Assembly (NCBI GenBank): GCA_964035015.1
Contig: OZ036005.1
Span: forward strand, 7,950,188 to 8,014,187
DNA from: Corallium rubrum
Taxonomy: Eukaryota; Cnidaria; Anthozoa; Scleralcyonacea; Coralliidae
Reading direction: 5' to 3'
DNA: 64,000 nucleotides
Position numbers and translations under genes: made by a program. A model generated the notes under the pieces. That model was given only the letters and a program-made list of their open reading frames with translations. It had not been told where the DNA came from and searched no databases. Positions 45,778 through 55,012 of the stretch are shown here, in pieces. The first letter of the stretch is position 1; every line of letters begins with the position of its first letter.

Positions 45778-46113
45778 ACTCAAAAAATAGACGTTGTATT
45801 CTGTGGCAATGAGTGTTATGTTTTCATAATATTTTTTTATTTACTCCGTAATGTTTTGACTAGAAAGTTCGTATGCGACAAACCAAATCTTTTAATCTGG
45901 ACTTTTCTATATGATTAATTTTATCTATAGAATTAGAAAGTGCAGTTTCAGCTCCTCTCTCCACAGGATTCCAGGGAGTTTCCGGTACCGTGCTGAGATT
46001 GCATATCAATTCATCTAATCGACTGTTTACGTCCAGAATAATCAAATATTTTGCCTTGAAATGGTTGATTGATGAAAAATTCCAAAACATACTCAAAAAC
46101 TTTGCTGCCTAAT
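45778..46113 (-). repeat. Exon-like dispersed repeat, copy 1
   Basis: About 335 bp, repeated at 46925-47145 (partial) and 48643-48985. The minus strand holds a 78-codon frame (45860-46096) including LDELICNLSTVPETPWNPVE and ending in a stop, followed by AATAAA. It could be a terminal exon that was duplicated, but I do not recognise the peptide and the other copies are broken. Confidence 0.55.
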
Positions 46114-46305
46114 TGCCAATACTTGCAATCAATAAGTACGTTTTCAATGCAAAATATCATTTTATCCACTTTAAACGCATGTATTTAATACATGTTCGCA
46201 CGTACTAGATTTATAAGATGTCCACTAGCGATCGTTTAATTTGCTTGGATATAAAGAAGGCACTACATCTCATCGACCTAAACCAGGTAAAAAATTATAA
46301 ACCTA

Positions 46306-46560
46306 AAGGCCATGTCGCACGAGGCAATTTTCCCTGCAACTCAATTTTTGTTGAAAAAAAATATTGCAAGTTGCAGGAGGATGTCACACGCTGCAACTTG
46401 TCTCGTAGCCTTACGAAAAGTAGAAGCTTCTTCTACTTTCTCTGCGACTCACAACGCAATTTTCGTTGTCGGACTATAGTTGCAAACATGGGGTGTCACA
46501 CGAGGAAATCTTTCTTGCAACTTGCAATACAACGCCATTGCGTTTCAAGTTGCAAGGAAA
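46306..46560. repeat. MITE remnant with CAAGTTGCA repeats
   Basis: Begins GGCCATGTCGCACGAGGCAA and contains several GCAACTTGCAA and CAAGTTGCA words and two CACACG words. The matching right terminus is not clear. Confidence 0.5.
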
Positions 46561-46659
46561 AACATCATCATTATCATCAGGTTGAGCTACCTCAGACTAT
46601 TTTTTTTAGTCTTTCGGTGGTGCAGTCTGCGAAGGCCAGCCTTATCCTTACCGACTTAC

Positions 46660-46850
46660 AGATCTCGGTTTTAATTTTGCGGAGAGGAGGGAAATTGGAG
46701 AACCCGGAGAAAAACCCTCGAAGCACAGGAGGGTTCAACTAATAGGCTCAAACTGAGAACGAGGTTATTCCCAAGCGGACACCCACCCAAGTACTATAGC
46801 AGCGATGAGAGGCAACTCTTCACCATGCCCGAACTTCGGTTCCTTATAAT
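46660..46850. repeat. Possible SINE-like dispersed segment
   Basis: Includes GGAGAACCCGGAGAAAAACC, followed by CCTCGAAGCACAGGAGG and a short-spaced run ending CGGACACCCACCCAAG. It resembles a common invertebrate interspersed repeat type, but no internal promoter boxes were confirmed. Confidence 0.3.
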
Positions 46851-46924
46851 TTGAAACGTTAGACAACGTTTCTCTTAATTCAAATTTTTATTCTTAACTC
46901 CAGCTTGTTTGAGCATCATTAAAT

Positions 46925-47145
46925 AATTCAAAAAGTAGACGTTTTTTAATTTGTGGCAATGAGTGTTATATTTTCATTATTTTTCAACTTTTTTTTATTT
47001 ACTCTATAATGTTTTGTCCAGAAAGTTCGTATGGCAACAAACTAAATTGTTTAATTGTCTTTTCCATGATTGTTTTCTATAGAAGGTGGAGTTTCAGCTC
47101 CCTTCTCCGTAGGAAGGCTCCGGTCTATGATTGTCACCGTGCTTA
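46925..47145 (-). repeat. Exon-like dispersed repeat, copy 2 (partial)
   Basis: Matches 45778 onward up to the CCGTGCT word, with several indels and an interrupted reading frame. Confidence 0.55.
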
Positions 47146-47270
47146 GATTATTAAAAATTTAGCTAAACAGAGGTTTTCGTCAATATTTTACAGTTATGTA
47201 GTTTCCGCTTTAGAAATTTCGCCAAAAACACCTTCGGCGTACCTACACTGGCGAAACAAACGTTTACTTA

Positions 47271-47755
47271 GACCCCGTTTACACTAGAGCAATAGTTTGC
47301 GGATTCGTGACTAATCCGAAACGTTCTGATACCGGATTCGTTTTGCCGTTCACACGGTACAAGAGACGGTTTGTTCACGAATCCTGCGATTTTGAATCCG
47401 GAAAAAAGGTAGAAACTTTGTAACCGAATACTTTTGAATCCAAAACAATACGTAGTGTGAACGTTATTCCAATGAATCCGAATACTTTTCCGCCCGCAGT
47501 CATATGAGTTTGCGGTTGAACCAACATGGCGAACATATAAGGAATTCCGGGTGTAGTGTAAACGGCCGAATTCGAATACTGTTGTAGTGTAACACTAGCC
47601 TGTGTAGCAGCCGGTTTTGGAGGAAGCGGGCGCAAACCACCGTCTGCTACGCAGGCTATATGTAAACACCTAACGAATCTGAATTTTCTCGGTACGAAGT
47701 GAATCCGGAAACATTTACGAATCCGGAACTTTTTGCTCTAGTATAAACGTCTGCT
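47271..47755. mobile_element. MITE with GTTTACACTAGAGCAA termini
   Basis: Left CCCCGTTTACACTAGAGCAA and right TTGCTCTAGTATAAACGTC are inverted. Many ATTCG and GAATCCG words inside. It carries a nested foldback at 47596-47658. Confidence 0.8.
47596..47658. mobile_element. 63-bp nested foldback, TAGCCTGTGTAGCAG
   Basis: TAGCCTGTGTAGCAGCCGGTTT pairs with AAACCACCGTCTGCTACGCAGGCTA (imperfect). It sits inside the larger MITE and is probably a separate, later insertion at TA. Confidence 0.75.
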
Positions 47756-48107
47756 TACACACCATATTGTTGACTGCTATTGCTCTGCAATAAAAGGAAA
47801 CCTCGCGATTTTCTTCCAATCCTATTTAAGTATCCCTGGCAAGGCAGCTGATTTGCCAATTCTTTCACTCGGGCCGCATTTTGCAGAAGCTGATGGCACG
47901 CTGATTTCACTGGGAATTTTTTCTGCTAAACTGATCCGTTGAAAGTTGAGCAAAACGTCTCGGGTTCACAGCAAATGACCTTGATTATATATTTAAAAGT
48001 TAACTGAACGATTTTGTCTCAACACAAGTGAAAATATTATTAAACGATCCCGGGCATAATCCCTCAAAATTGAATTCTGGTAATGAATTAAAGTGAAAGT
48101 TAAGTGC

Positions 48108-48220
48108 GGAAATATGAAATTTATTTCGAGTGATGACCAGGATATCTAACAAATGTAAGTGAGCAAAGCGAACGATTGAGATATCTTGTTCACTGACACG
48201 AGAAATAATTTCGTATTTCC
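48108..48220. repeat. Foldback repeat
   Basis: GGAAATATGAAATTTATTTC on the left against GAAATAATTTCGTATTTCC on the right; inner words GATATCT/AGATATC also pair. From 48221 to 48642 nothing else is recognised. Confidence 0.7.
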
Positions 48221-48642
48221 AAACATCCATGTAATTGTAGTGTGCTGTTTATTATATGAAAAAAATATAGTCCTATTGCTACACAAAAATAGAGTGACAT
48301 AGTGTCGATTAGACAAACTCAGCACGGGGACAATCGCAGACCGCAACACGTGAAGTGAACTATAGCTTGCAAACGTTGAAGGAGGGCTGACAGTCTGTGG
48401 ACAGTCAATTAATTCAAAAATAAATTTTCTAGTCCGTGTGGCGGACTATCGTTCTGATTGGCTTATAAGTTATAACGTTATATGCGGTTCCAAAAGATAA
48501 CTAAATTTTGTTTAGGTCGATTTGATATATATATAGTATACTTCCCTAGATACTATAATACAACCAGAATTTGAAAGAATATTAACCAACTTTGATTGTT
48601 ATAATGATATAGATTTAAGTTCATGTAATCGGCACCTTAACT

Positions 48643-48985
48643 CAAAAAATAGACGTTGTAATCTATGGCAATGAGCGTTATATTTTCATAATATTTTTTT
48701 TATTTACTCCATAATGTTTTGACTAGAAAGTTCGTATGGCAACAAACTAAATCGTTTAATCTGGCCTTTTCTATATGATTAATTTTATCTATAGATCGAA
48801 TTAGAAAGTGCAGTTTCAGCTCCTCTCCACAGGATTCCAGGGAGGTTCCGGTACCGTGCTGAGATTGTATATCAATTTATCTAATCGACTGTTTACGTCC
48901 AGAATAATCAATTTTTTTGCCTTGAAATGGTTGATTGATGAAAACCTCCAAAACATATATATCAAAAACTTTGCGGCCTAATTAG
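48643..48985 (-). repeat. Exon-like dispersed repeat, copy 3
   Basis: Aligns with 45778-46113 over its whole length, but the minus-strand frame is broken by indels. Confidence 0.55.
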
Positions 48986-49171
48986 AAACTCTAACGGTAC
49001 ACGTCCATAATCTTTAGAGTTACGGATTCCCTGCTTTTATTAGATGGCAAAAACTGCAGGTTATAAACAAAGTACTATATAGCTCCTTAGCCTGTAAACA
49101 GACTGTTTGGGGGGGGGGGGGGGGGAGGGTGTGGGGGTGTGGCTTTGGAAGAAGCTCGCGATCGCATGTAC

Positions 49172-49172
<1 letters not shown>

Positions 49173-49228
<56 letters not shown>
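49173..49228. repeat. (TA)n microsatellite, left of the palindrome
   Basis: About 28 TA units; a poly-G run precedes it at 49109-49126. Confidence 0.95.
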
Positions 49229-49231
<3 letters not shown>

Positions 49232-49283
49232 AAAGTAGTGTGCTGCGTAGGCAGTGTTGAAACAACAATCGCAATTTGGTATT

Positions 49284-49433
49284 GTAGGTTAATACTGCCG
49301 AAACAGAGAACGTAAGTGGTCTAACGTTTCGAGCGAAGGCCCTTCGTCAGAGAGAAACGTTTCTCTCTGACGAAGGGCCTTCGCTCGAAACGTTAGACCA
49401 CTTACGTTCTCTGTTTCGGCAGTATTAACCTAC
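49284..49433. repeat. Perfect 150-bp palindrome
   Basis: Two 75-bp arms are exact reverse complements with no spacer; the centre is GAAACGTTTC at 49354-49363. Each arm contains CGAAGGGCCTTCGCTCGAAA or its complement. Pairing continues imperfectly outward to about 49268 and 49450, and both sides are bounded by (TA)n. Confidence 0.95.
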
Positions 49434-49451
49434 TATACCATATTTCGATTG

Positions 49452-49452
<1 letters not shown>

Positions 49453-49511
<59 letters not shown>
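49453..49511. repeat. (TA)n microsatellite, right of the palindrome
   Basis: About 29 TA units. Confidence 0.95.
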
Positions 49512-49515
<4 letters not shown>

Positions 49516-49568
49516 GGGTGAAGGAAAATTCGAATGTATATATTCTACACTCGAATTTTCCTTCACCC
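49516..49568. repeat. Hairpin with 18-bp arms
   Basis: GGGTGAAGGAAAATTCGA (49516-49533) and its exact complement (49551-49568). Confidence 0.9.
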
Positions 49569-49884
49569 AAAATCCTTAGAACATGCTATGTAATCGAGTG
49601 AAATGCCCATTACTACTAATAATATACCCAATTCTCTCCTGGCATTACCACCTTATTATATACAGAACTCGCGAACAAGCTCTCGGCAACGCCCTCCGTT
49701 GCTCAGTGGTCAGAGCATTGCACTAGAATCGCAAGGTCGTGGGTTCAATTCCTGCCGGAAGGCCTGTGTAGTTGCATTTTTCGCAACTGGTCCCGGTTTG
49801 GTCTTAAAATGTATATATTCTACACTCGAATTTTCCTCCACCCAAAATCCTTAGAACATGCTATGTAATCGAGCGAAATGCCCA
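49535..49884 (+). mobile_element. SINE-like unit bounded by ~75-bp direct repeats
   Basis: A 75-bp sequence at 49535-49609 (TGTATATATTCTACACTCGA onward) recurs at 49810-49884 with two differences. Between the copies lies a tRNA-like sequence with box A and box B. Confidence 0.6.
49691..49763 (+). ncRNA. tRNA-like SINE head (not a functional tRNA)
   Basis: A full cloverleaf can be drawn. The acceptor stem GCCCTCC pairs with GGAAGGC with one mismatch. The D arm contains GCTCAGTGGTCAGAGC (box A). The anticodon loop CTAGAAT gives AGA. The T arm contains GGGTTCAATTCC (box B). The serine-type anticodon without the long variable arm of a serine tRNA, the weak T stem and the surrounding direct repeats point to a tRNA-derived SINE promoter for RNA polymerase III. 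Confidence 0.6.
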
Positions 49885-50637
49885 ATATTAATGAAGCGGT
49901 TCACAGTCGAATCGGATCCGAAAAACGCTAGTTAAGTCAATCCGGCAGATGTTTACATCGAGAATCCGATCTGTTTGGAACACTATTTTCTGTTTTGCAA
50001 CACTATGTCCGCCATGTTGTACGGCACGCACCAATGTCATGCACGCATGTTTATCAAGTCATTTTCAAGTGAAACCGTCTGTAGATGAATCAAAGTTGCG
50101 TGGATTGACTCAGCCATCCGTTTCGATCAGATCGAAAACTTTCAATCTTCTTCATGTAAACACAACAAGTAAAAAACAACATGCAGGATTTGACTTGAAC
50201 ACTTCTCGCCCACTTCATCTAAATTTGTTATCACGACAAAATCACTGTTTTGTTTTTGAATAATATTAGTAATATTTACCATGTACGAAATTTGAGAAAG
50301 CGAGCTAATAAAATGAATAATAAGATATCAAACACTATAGTCAAATATATTGACCATTTTAATACTAAGATATCGACGGAAAGTTAACAGAGGTTAACGT
50401 TTTCTTTATTATTATTTTTTTTGTTTTCGTTCTGGTCCACAAACATCTGTCGGTGGTTCCCCAAGCAAAGTTCCCGCGGAGAGCGGAGCTGAAGCTCCTC
50501 CTGATATTTCCGCATTTTTATGTCGCGTCTTCTTTGTGAGAATCTCCTCGGAGACACGAGCTGAAGCTCCACCTAGACTGAATAAAATCACAGTAAATTA
50601 AATCTTGAACAAAATAAATAAAATACTGAGCAAAGAC

Positions 50638-50645
50638 TATTTAAG
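50638..50645 (+). promoter_or_regulatory. TATA-like box of LDLa gene copy 1
   Basis: TATTTAAG about 120 bases before the end of the 5' UTR exon, placed suitably for a start site near 50670. Confidence 0.45.
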
Positions 50646-50767
50646 ACAGCGGGTTTGCAAGGTCTTGCTACAGAACACTGATCCCATCGTTCAGAAAAGT
50701 TACCTCTTTGGTTGACGGAAAGAAACTACCGTATACCAATTTGTCAGAAAGAAGCTATCATTGCCAG

Positions 50768-50892
50768 GTAAGAAAGATCTTTCTTAAAACAGTTATATTA
50801 GTACTATAGTTTATTTTTATACTGTAAATCCCAGACCCAGACAGGTTTAACAATACCTGTACTAAACCCCTTTTTTTCTACATTAATTTCAG
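50768..50892 (+). other. 5' UTR intron of LDLa gene copy 1
   Basis: Donor GTAAGA at 50768 and acceptor TTAATTTCAG ending 50892; the ATG follows 15 bases later. Confidence 0.7.
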
Positions 50893-50907
50893 ATATTTGC
50901 TTTCGAA

Positions 50908-51594
50908 ATGCATTTAGTGATAGTTGCTTTATCTATCATGTTCGCCCAATCCGTGTTGGGTTCAACGTACCAATACGCAAGACGTTGCAAAAGTAAAACG
51001 GAGCCTTGTATCAGTTTGCGATGCAGCGCATTAGCTCAGTCTGGCTCCTTCCCATACAGCCTCCTCTACAGTTGTTGCAAGGGTAAAGTTTTCGACGAGA
51101 AAAACTACGTCTGCGTGAATTCCGGCGGTATAATAAGCACGAGAACCTGCAATCCATGTAAAGAGTTTCGGTGTGGAAACGGCCAATGCATTCTTAAGAG
51201 CTGGAAATGTAACGGTATGAAGGAATGCAAAGATGGTTCGGACGAAGTCGGCTGTGGTTCTTGCTTTTACACCTCCCAGTTCCGTTGCTCCAATGGGCGA
51301 TGCATAAATCCCAACTATGTATGCGACAAGGATAACGACTGTGGCGACAACACCGATGAGATGGGCTGTCTCAGAAAGATTGGAGGTTCCTGCGGTCCAT
51401 ATAGCTTCCGTTGTGATAATGATAATTGTATTTCAAAGTACAGTGCTTGCAATAGATACAACAATTGCGGAGACAATTCTGACGAGCAAGGCTGCCGTTC
51501 ATATGGCAGAAAACGCAACGAACTCCCCAAGACAACTGAAAAGCCAAATAACGGTACTGAAAAAGATGGCGAAACAGATCTATACGCGTCTTAA
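50908..51594 (+). CDS. Secreted protein with three LDL-receptor class A repeats, copy 1
   Basis: A 228-residue protein in one coding exon. Residues 1-19 are a signal peptide ([19 protein letters not shown]). Residues 27-69 form a six-cysteine N-terminal region I do not recognise. LDLa repeats lie at about 84-116, 119-154 and 162-196, each with six cysteines and the acidic end ([30 protein letters not shown]) that binds calcium. A polar tail rich in Lys, Glu and Asn follows, with one NGT glycosylation site and no transmembrane segment or GPI signal. LDLa modules bind basic ligands; a secreted role in binding, defence or matrix is plausible but unproven. The polyadenylation signal AATAAA is at 51926-51931. 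The protein is identical to copy 2. Confidence 0.9.
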   Translation: MHLVIVALSIMFAQSVLGSTYQYARRCKSKTEPCISLRCSALAQSGSFPYSLLYSCCKGKVFDEKNYVCVNSGGIISTRTCNPCKEFRCGNGQCILKSWKCNGMKECKDGSDEVGCGSCFYTSQFRCSNGRCINPNYVCDKDNDCGDNTDEMGCLRKIGGSCGPYSFRCDNDNCISKYSACNRYNNCGDNSDEQGCRSYGRKRNELPKTTEKPNNGTEKDGETDLYAS

Positions 51595-52032
51595 GATAAT
51601 CAGGACTTCCATGTTTCCACTTGCTATTTTTTTACCTATTTCTATCATTGTTTAGTTGTAATCATTGCTTTACTTTTGCAATAGGTCGTTAACTGTTCAT
51701 TAAGTAACATTATAAGATCAAGTAACAATTTCAATATATCACAAGCTTTTTTATAGATCGTAAATCGTAATGGCTTTTTTATAGATCGTAAATCGTAATG
51801 GCCAGCGAATTAATCTCATGTATTACTAGTATATGTGTGGGTTTTTAAGGCTAGCTAAGCTGATGTATTCATTTCTAGAGCTGGACTTCTTTTTTAAAAA
51901 AATAGCATGTATCGTTTTTACTTGAAATAAAGTGAAACTGCATGTTTTCATGTAAACAATTTTCGTGGAATATTTTGAATTAAATGGTCAGACCAACGGA
52001 CCTTGCAGAGTTGCCCAGTATAATGGCTTATA

Positions 52033-52068
<36 letters not shown>

Positions 52069-52650
52069 TTTCGCAGTAATTTTTCGTTGTTATCTAAATT
52101 GGCTTCAATTATTGTTTATCATATGGATGCTTAAAACCAACCTCCTCACTCGGTCGCTAATTCCCTTTCCCCTCCTATAGAGACACGGACTTGATATAAG
52201 CTTCAAGTTGGCAGTAAAATTTCTGTTTATTACTGATCGATTCGGGGCCACTTGAACACCTTGCAACTAATCAAGCTTTTGAGCTATAGAATTAAGAAAT
52301 GCAAATATTAGTGCTTTAATAAACATATCCTAATAGTATATATTTTTACTGGATCATTTCAGAAAACTGTCGAATACACTCAATAGGTAAAAAGGTGTTT
52401 TATTTGTTTATTGAACTGTTTGACTTTGATTCGATCTTGCAGCTGTTTCCGTCTTCGCTGTCAGCTTGCCTGGTTATTTAATAGGCATTCACTCGCTACT
52501 CCCGCAATCTTGGGATCATCTATATATGGTCTTAAGGGAAGTACTTGGGACAACAAGTGGGCAATTTGTCTGTGCTGACCAAAAAGTTGCGGGCGTATTT
52601 TTTTCTTCACCGCCATTTTCTTTACGCGAAAGTCAAATATATACGATTTT
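51595..52650 (+). other. 3' UTR and downstream of LDLa copy 1
   Basis: AATAAA at 51926. A 25-bp direct repeat (TTTTTTATAGATCGTAAATC) lies at about 51748-51800, a (TA)n tract at 52035-52062. Nothing else recognised. Confidence 0.6.
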
Positions 52651-52782
52651 AATTTTATTTTATTTTACTTTGCTTTGCTTTACTTTACTTTGCTTTGCTT
52701 TGCTTTGCTTTGCTTTGCTTTGCTTTGCTTTGCTTTGCTTTGCTTTGCTTTGCTTTGCTTTGCTTTGCTTTACTTTACTTTA
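52651..52782. repeat. (CTTTG)n / (CTTTA)n pentanucleotide array, unit 1
   Basis: Mostly TTTGC pentamers. The segmental duplication ends in this array. Confidence 0.95.
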
Positions 52783-52787
52783 AGGTA

Positions 52788-52891
52788 CGTTTACACACTG
52801 CGATTTGTCGGGCCGATTTTGACGAATCATTACGCGATTCGCGGACTAATGCGGTAATTCGTCATCCCCGACAAATCGTAGTGTGTAAACG
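52788..52891. mobile_element. 104-bp palindromic MITE upstream of HARBI1-like gene
   Basis: CGTTTACACACTGCGATTTG and CAAATCGTAGTGTGTAAACG are inverted ends, and CGAATCATTACGCGATTCG lies at the centre. It is 64 bases before the gene's ATG. Confidence 0.75.
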
Positions 52892-52955
52892 GCAACTCCA
52901 ATTTTCTTTCACGATTTTTATTAAATATTTTAAAATTACTATATAATGGCGTGAA

Positions 52956-53216
52956 ATGGCGAAAAATGGCGTAAGCTTAAAAGAAATGTCGGAAAACGAA
53001 AGAGATGCATCTTTGGCTCTCGCAGCCACGGGTTCAATGTTTTTATTCATGGCGGCAATATTAAAAACCAAGAAAAAAAAGAGAAAAAGGTCTATTTGGG
53101 TAAAGATGTTGAGAGAAAGAGAAAAGGGGCAGTTTGCACAACTTGTCAGCCATTTGCAACTGAACAACGAAAACGACTACCGACGGTATATGCGAATGGA
53201 TTTTGAGCAATTTCAG
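52956..53216 (+). CDS. HARBI1-like nuclease / Harbinger transposase, exon 1
   Basis: 87 codons from MAKNGVSLKEMSENERDASL to MRMDFEQFQ, ending in phase 0 with donor GTAAGC. A basic stretch KTKKKKRKRSIW may be a nuclear localisation signal, and the end YRRYMRMDFEQFQ joined to ELLTKVSPLI in exon 2 is the usual N-terminal signature of Harbinger/HARBI1 proteins (RMDxExFxxLL). A minimal upstream frame ATGGCGTGA lies at 52946-52954. The 104-bp MITE is just upstream. The next exon is at 55013. Confidence 0.8.
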
Positions 53217-55012
53217 GTAAGCAAAATAAAAAGCATTTTATTACTATTTAGATCTATTTAGTTTTCCAAACAACAGGACCGATCAAAAAACGATGCAAAG
53301 GCTTTGCTAGAAAATGTTCGCTACATGACACTGACAACTTTGATCTTGTCTACTCACCGACATTTATTTTGTTGTGATGGTGCTTCATCTCTTCTAGCTA
53401 TGTCTAGATAGGATTCTGTTATTCTTCATATGGTATTTAATTGTAATAACTCGTATACAATATTGGAGCAGTTTGTAATTCATTGATCTTCATTCACTGA
53501 CACTGTTTCCTTTGAGGCAGCCAAGCCGTTTCCGACTGACTCCCAGACACACAGGCGATATGCAAACAGCGTCATTTGTTCTTAAGTTAATATTTCAGCC
53601 AATCAGGAAAGGAAATCAATAAATGCAAGTTTTAATGAAGCCAGATAAATTGTTTCACATTACATTCCTGAGCCAGGAATCCCCCTCCCCCTCCCCCAAG
53701 TGGTCAGCTTCTACACCACAAAAATTTTTAATACCATATTCTAGTGAGTGGTAAGGGATAGAACATTTTCTTCAAAGCAAACAGGCCCCTTCTGCATTAT
53801 AAACCAAAAGTTCAACATTTAAAACCCTTTAACCCCCCCCCTCCCCCGAGATAGATTAAAAATAATTTAACCCTATCCAGACTGGGGGGGGGGGAAAGTG
53901 CCCGCGCTGAATTTAAAAGTTAATATCTCCTAAACCAGTACAGGTATTGTTCTGAAATTTTATGACTTTTCCTAAATATGTATGGGCTTTATGTGTGGAA
54001 AATTTGGTGAAAAAATATTACGCCAAAAAAAAGTTACAGCGGAGTCGTGAACACCTACCAACACAAAATTTCAGCCGACAATTTTTATTATGTTTGGTTT
54101 TATAATAGTTACAATAAAAGTAAGCACTTTTTAATAAAGAGAGACTATTTTTTTGATATACTACCTTTTTTATGTTAACAAAACAATAGGAAAAAAATTT
54201 TTTTTGAAATTCTAGAAATCCTGGGTTTTTGCAATTAATGACATCATAATTTGTCACCATGACAACATAAGTGTAACACATACTTGAACAAGGCATACCA
54301 TCCACCTGTAAAAGTTTCGTCGGGATACACCAAATGGTTCAGGGGATATTGACCGCGGGCACTTTCCACCCCACCCCCCCCCCCCAAGTCCCAGAAGTAA
54401 AAAAGAAGAAGCCCAGTCTGGATAGGGTTAAGGCATTGTGCCATTGTCATCAAATTTAAGTTATTAAATCAATATAATAAAATATCATATCTCTTATCTT
54501 AACTTTTCCAACAAACACAAACAGCAAGGCCTGGTGGTCAGGGGGTGGGTGGGGTAGGGTTCTACACCACTAAGCATTGTTTTGAAAATTTAATACCATA
54601 TATAGTGAGTGGCAAATCTTGCAAGGGATAGACAATATTTTCTTCAAAGCAAACAGGCCCCTTCTGTATTATAAACAAAAAATTTAACATTTAAAATAAG
54701 GAGAATAAACAATACATATAATTTTCATTGACAGTCCCACATTAACATTTAGCAGTGAGTAAAATTATTTCACTGAAAATATCTTGAAGCTCAAGGCTTC
54801 AGGATCCATTTGCATGCATGCAAATTGAAAAGAATATGATTTTCCTCCCTCTCATTTTGTATATATGGAACAATTTAAATTATGTCAAAATAATGATAGA
54901 CATACTGTATATATGTTTTTGCTGAAATAATTCCTCCTTCTTTGCTGTGTATGTACTGAATAGATGGCTCTGTTGGTAAATTTTTTAACTGGTTAAATTT
55001 GAAATTTCATAG
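53217..55012 (+). other. Intron of the HARBI1-like gene
   Basis: 1796 bp, phase 0. It contains a TTAA-flanked MITE (53871-54427) between two diverged direct copies of about 120 bp (53700-53828 and 54538-54694) that share GCAAACAGGCCCCTTCTG. Acceptor AATTTCATAG. Confidence 0.75.
53871..54427. mobile_element. 557-bp MITE flanked by TTAA
   Basis: Termini CCCTATCCAGACTGGG and the exact complement are flanked by TTAA at 53867-53870 and 54428-54431. CCC termini and TTAA targets fit piggyBac-type (or Kolobok) elements. No transposase inside. Confidence 0.85.

Larger units (their letters stand above)
50014..52780 (+). repeat. Segmental duplication, LDLa unit 1
   Basis: Direct duplicate of 57046-about 59880 (offset about 7.03 kb). 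It includes upstream sequence, the whole LDLa gene and downstream sequence up to the CTTTG microsatellite, where similarity ends. Confidence 0.9.

Noticed and set aside
49691-49763. Functional tRNA-Ser gene
   Set aside because: Lacks the long variable arm of serine tRNAs, has mismatched stems and lies inside a repeat unit; called a SINE head instead.
50384-50572. Minus-strand frame of 62 codons upstream of each LDLa gene (also 57393-57621)
   Set aside because: It lies in the duplicated 5' flank, is read in different frames in the two copies, and has no recognisable domain.
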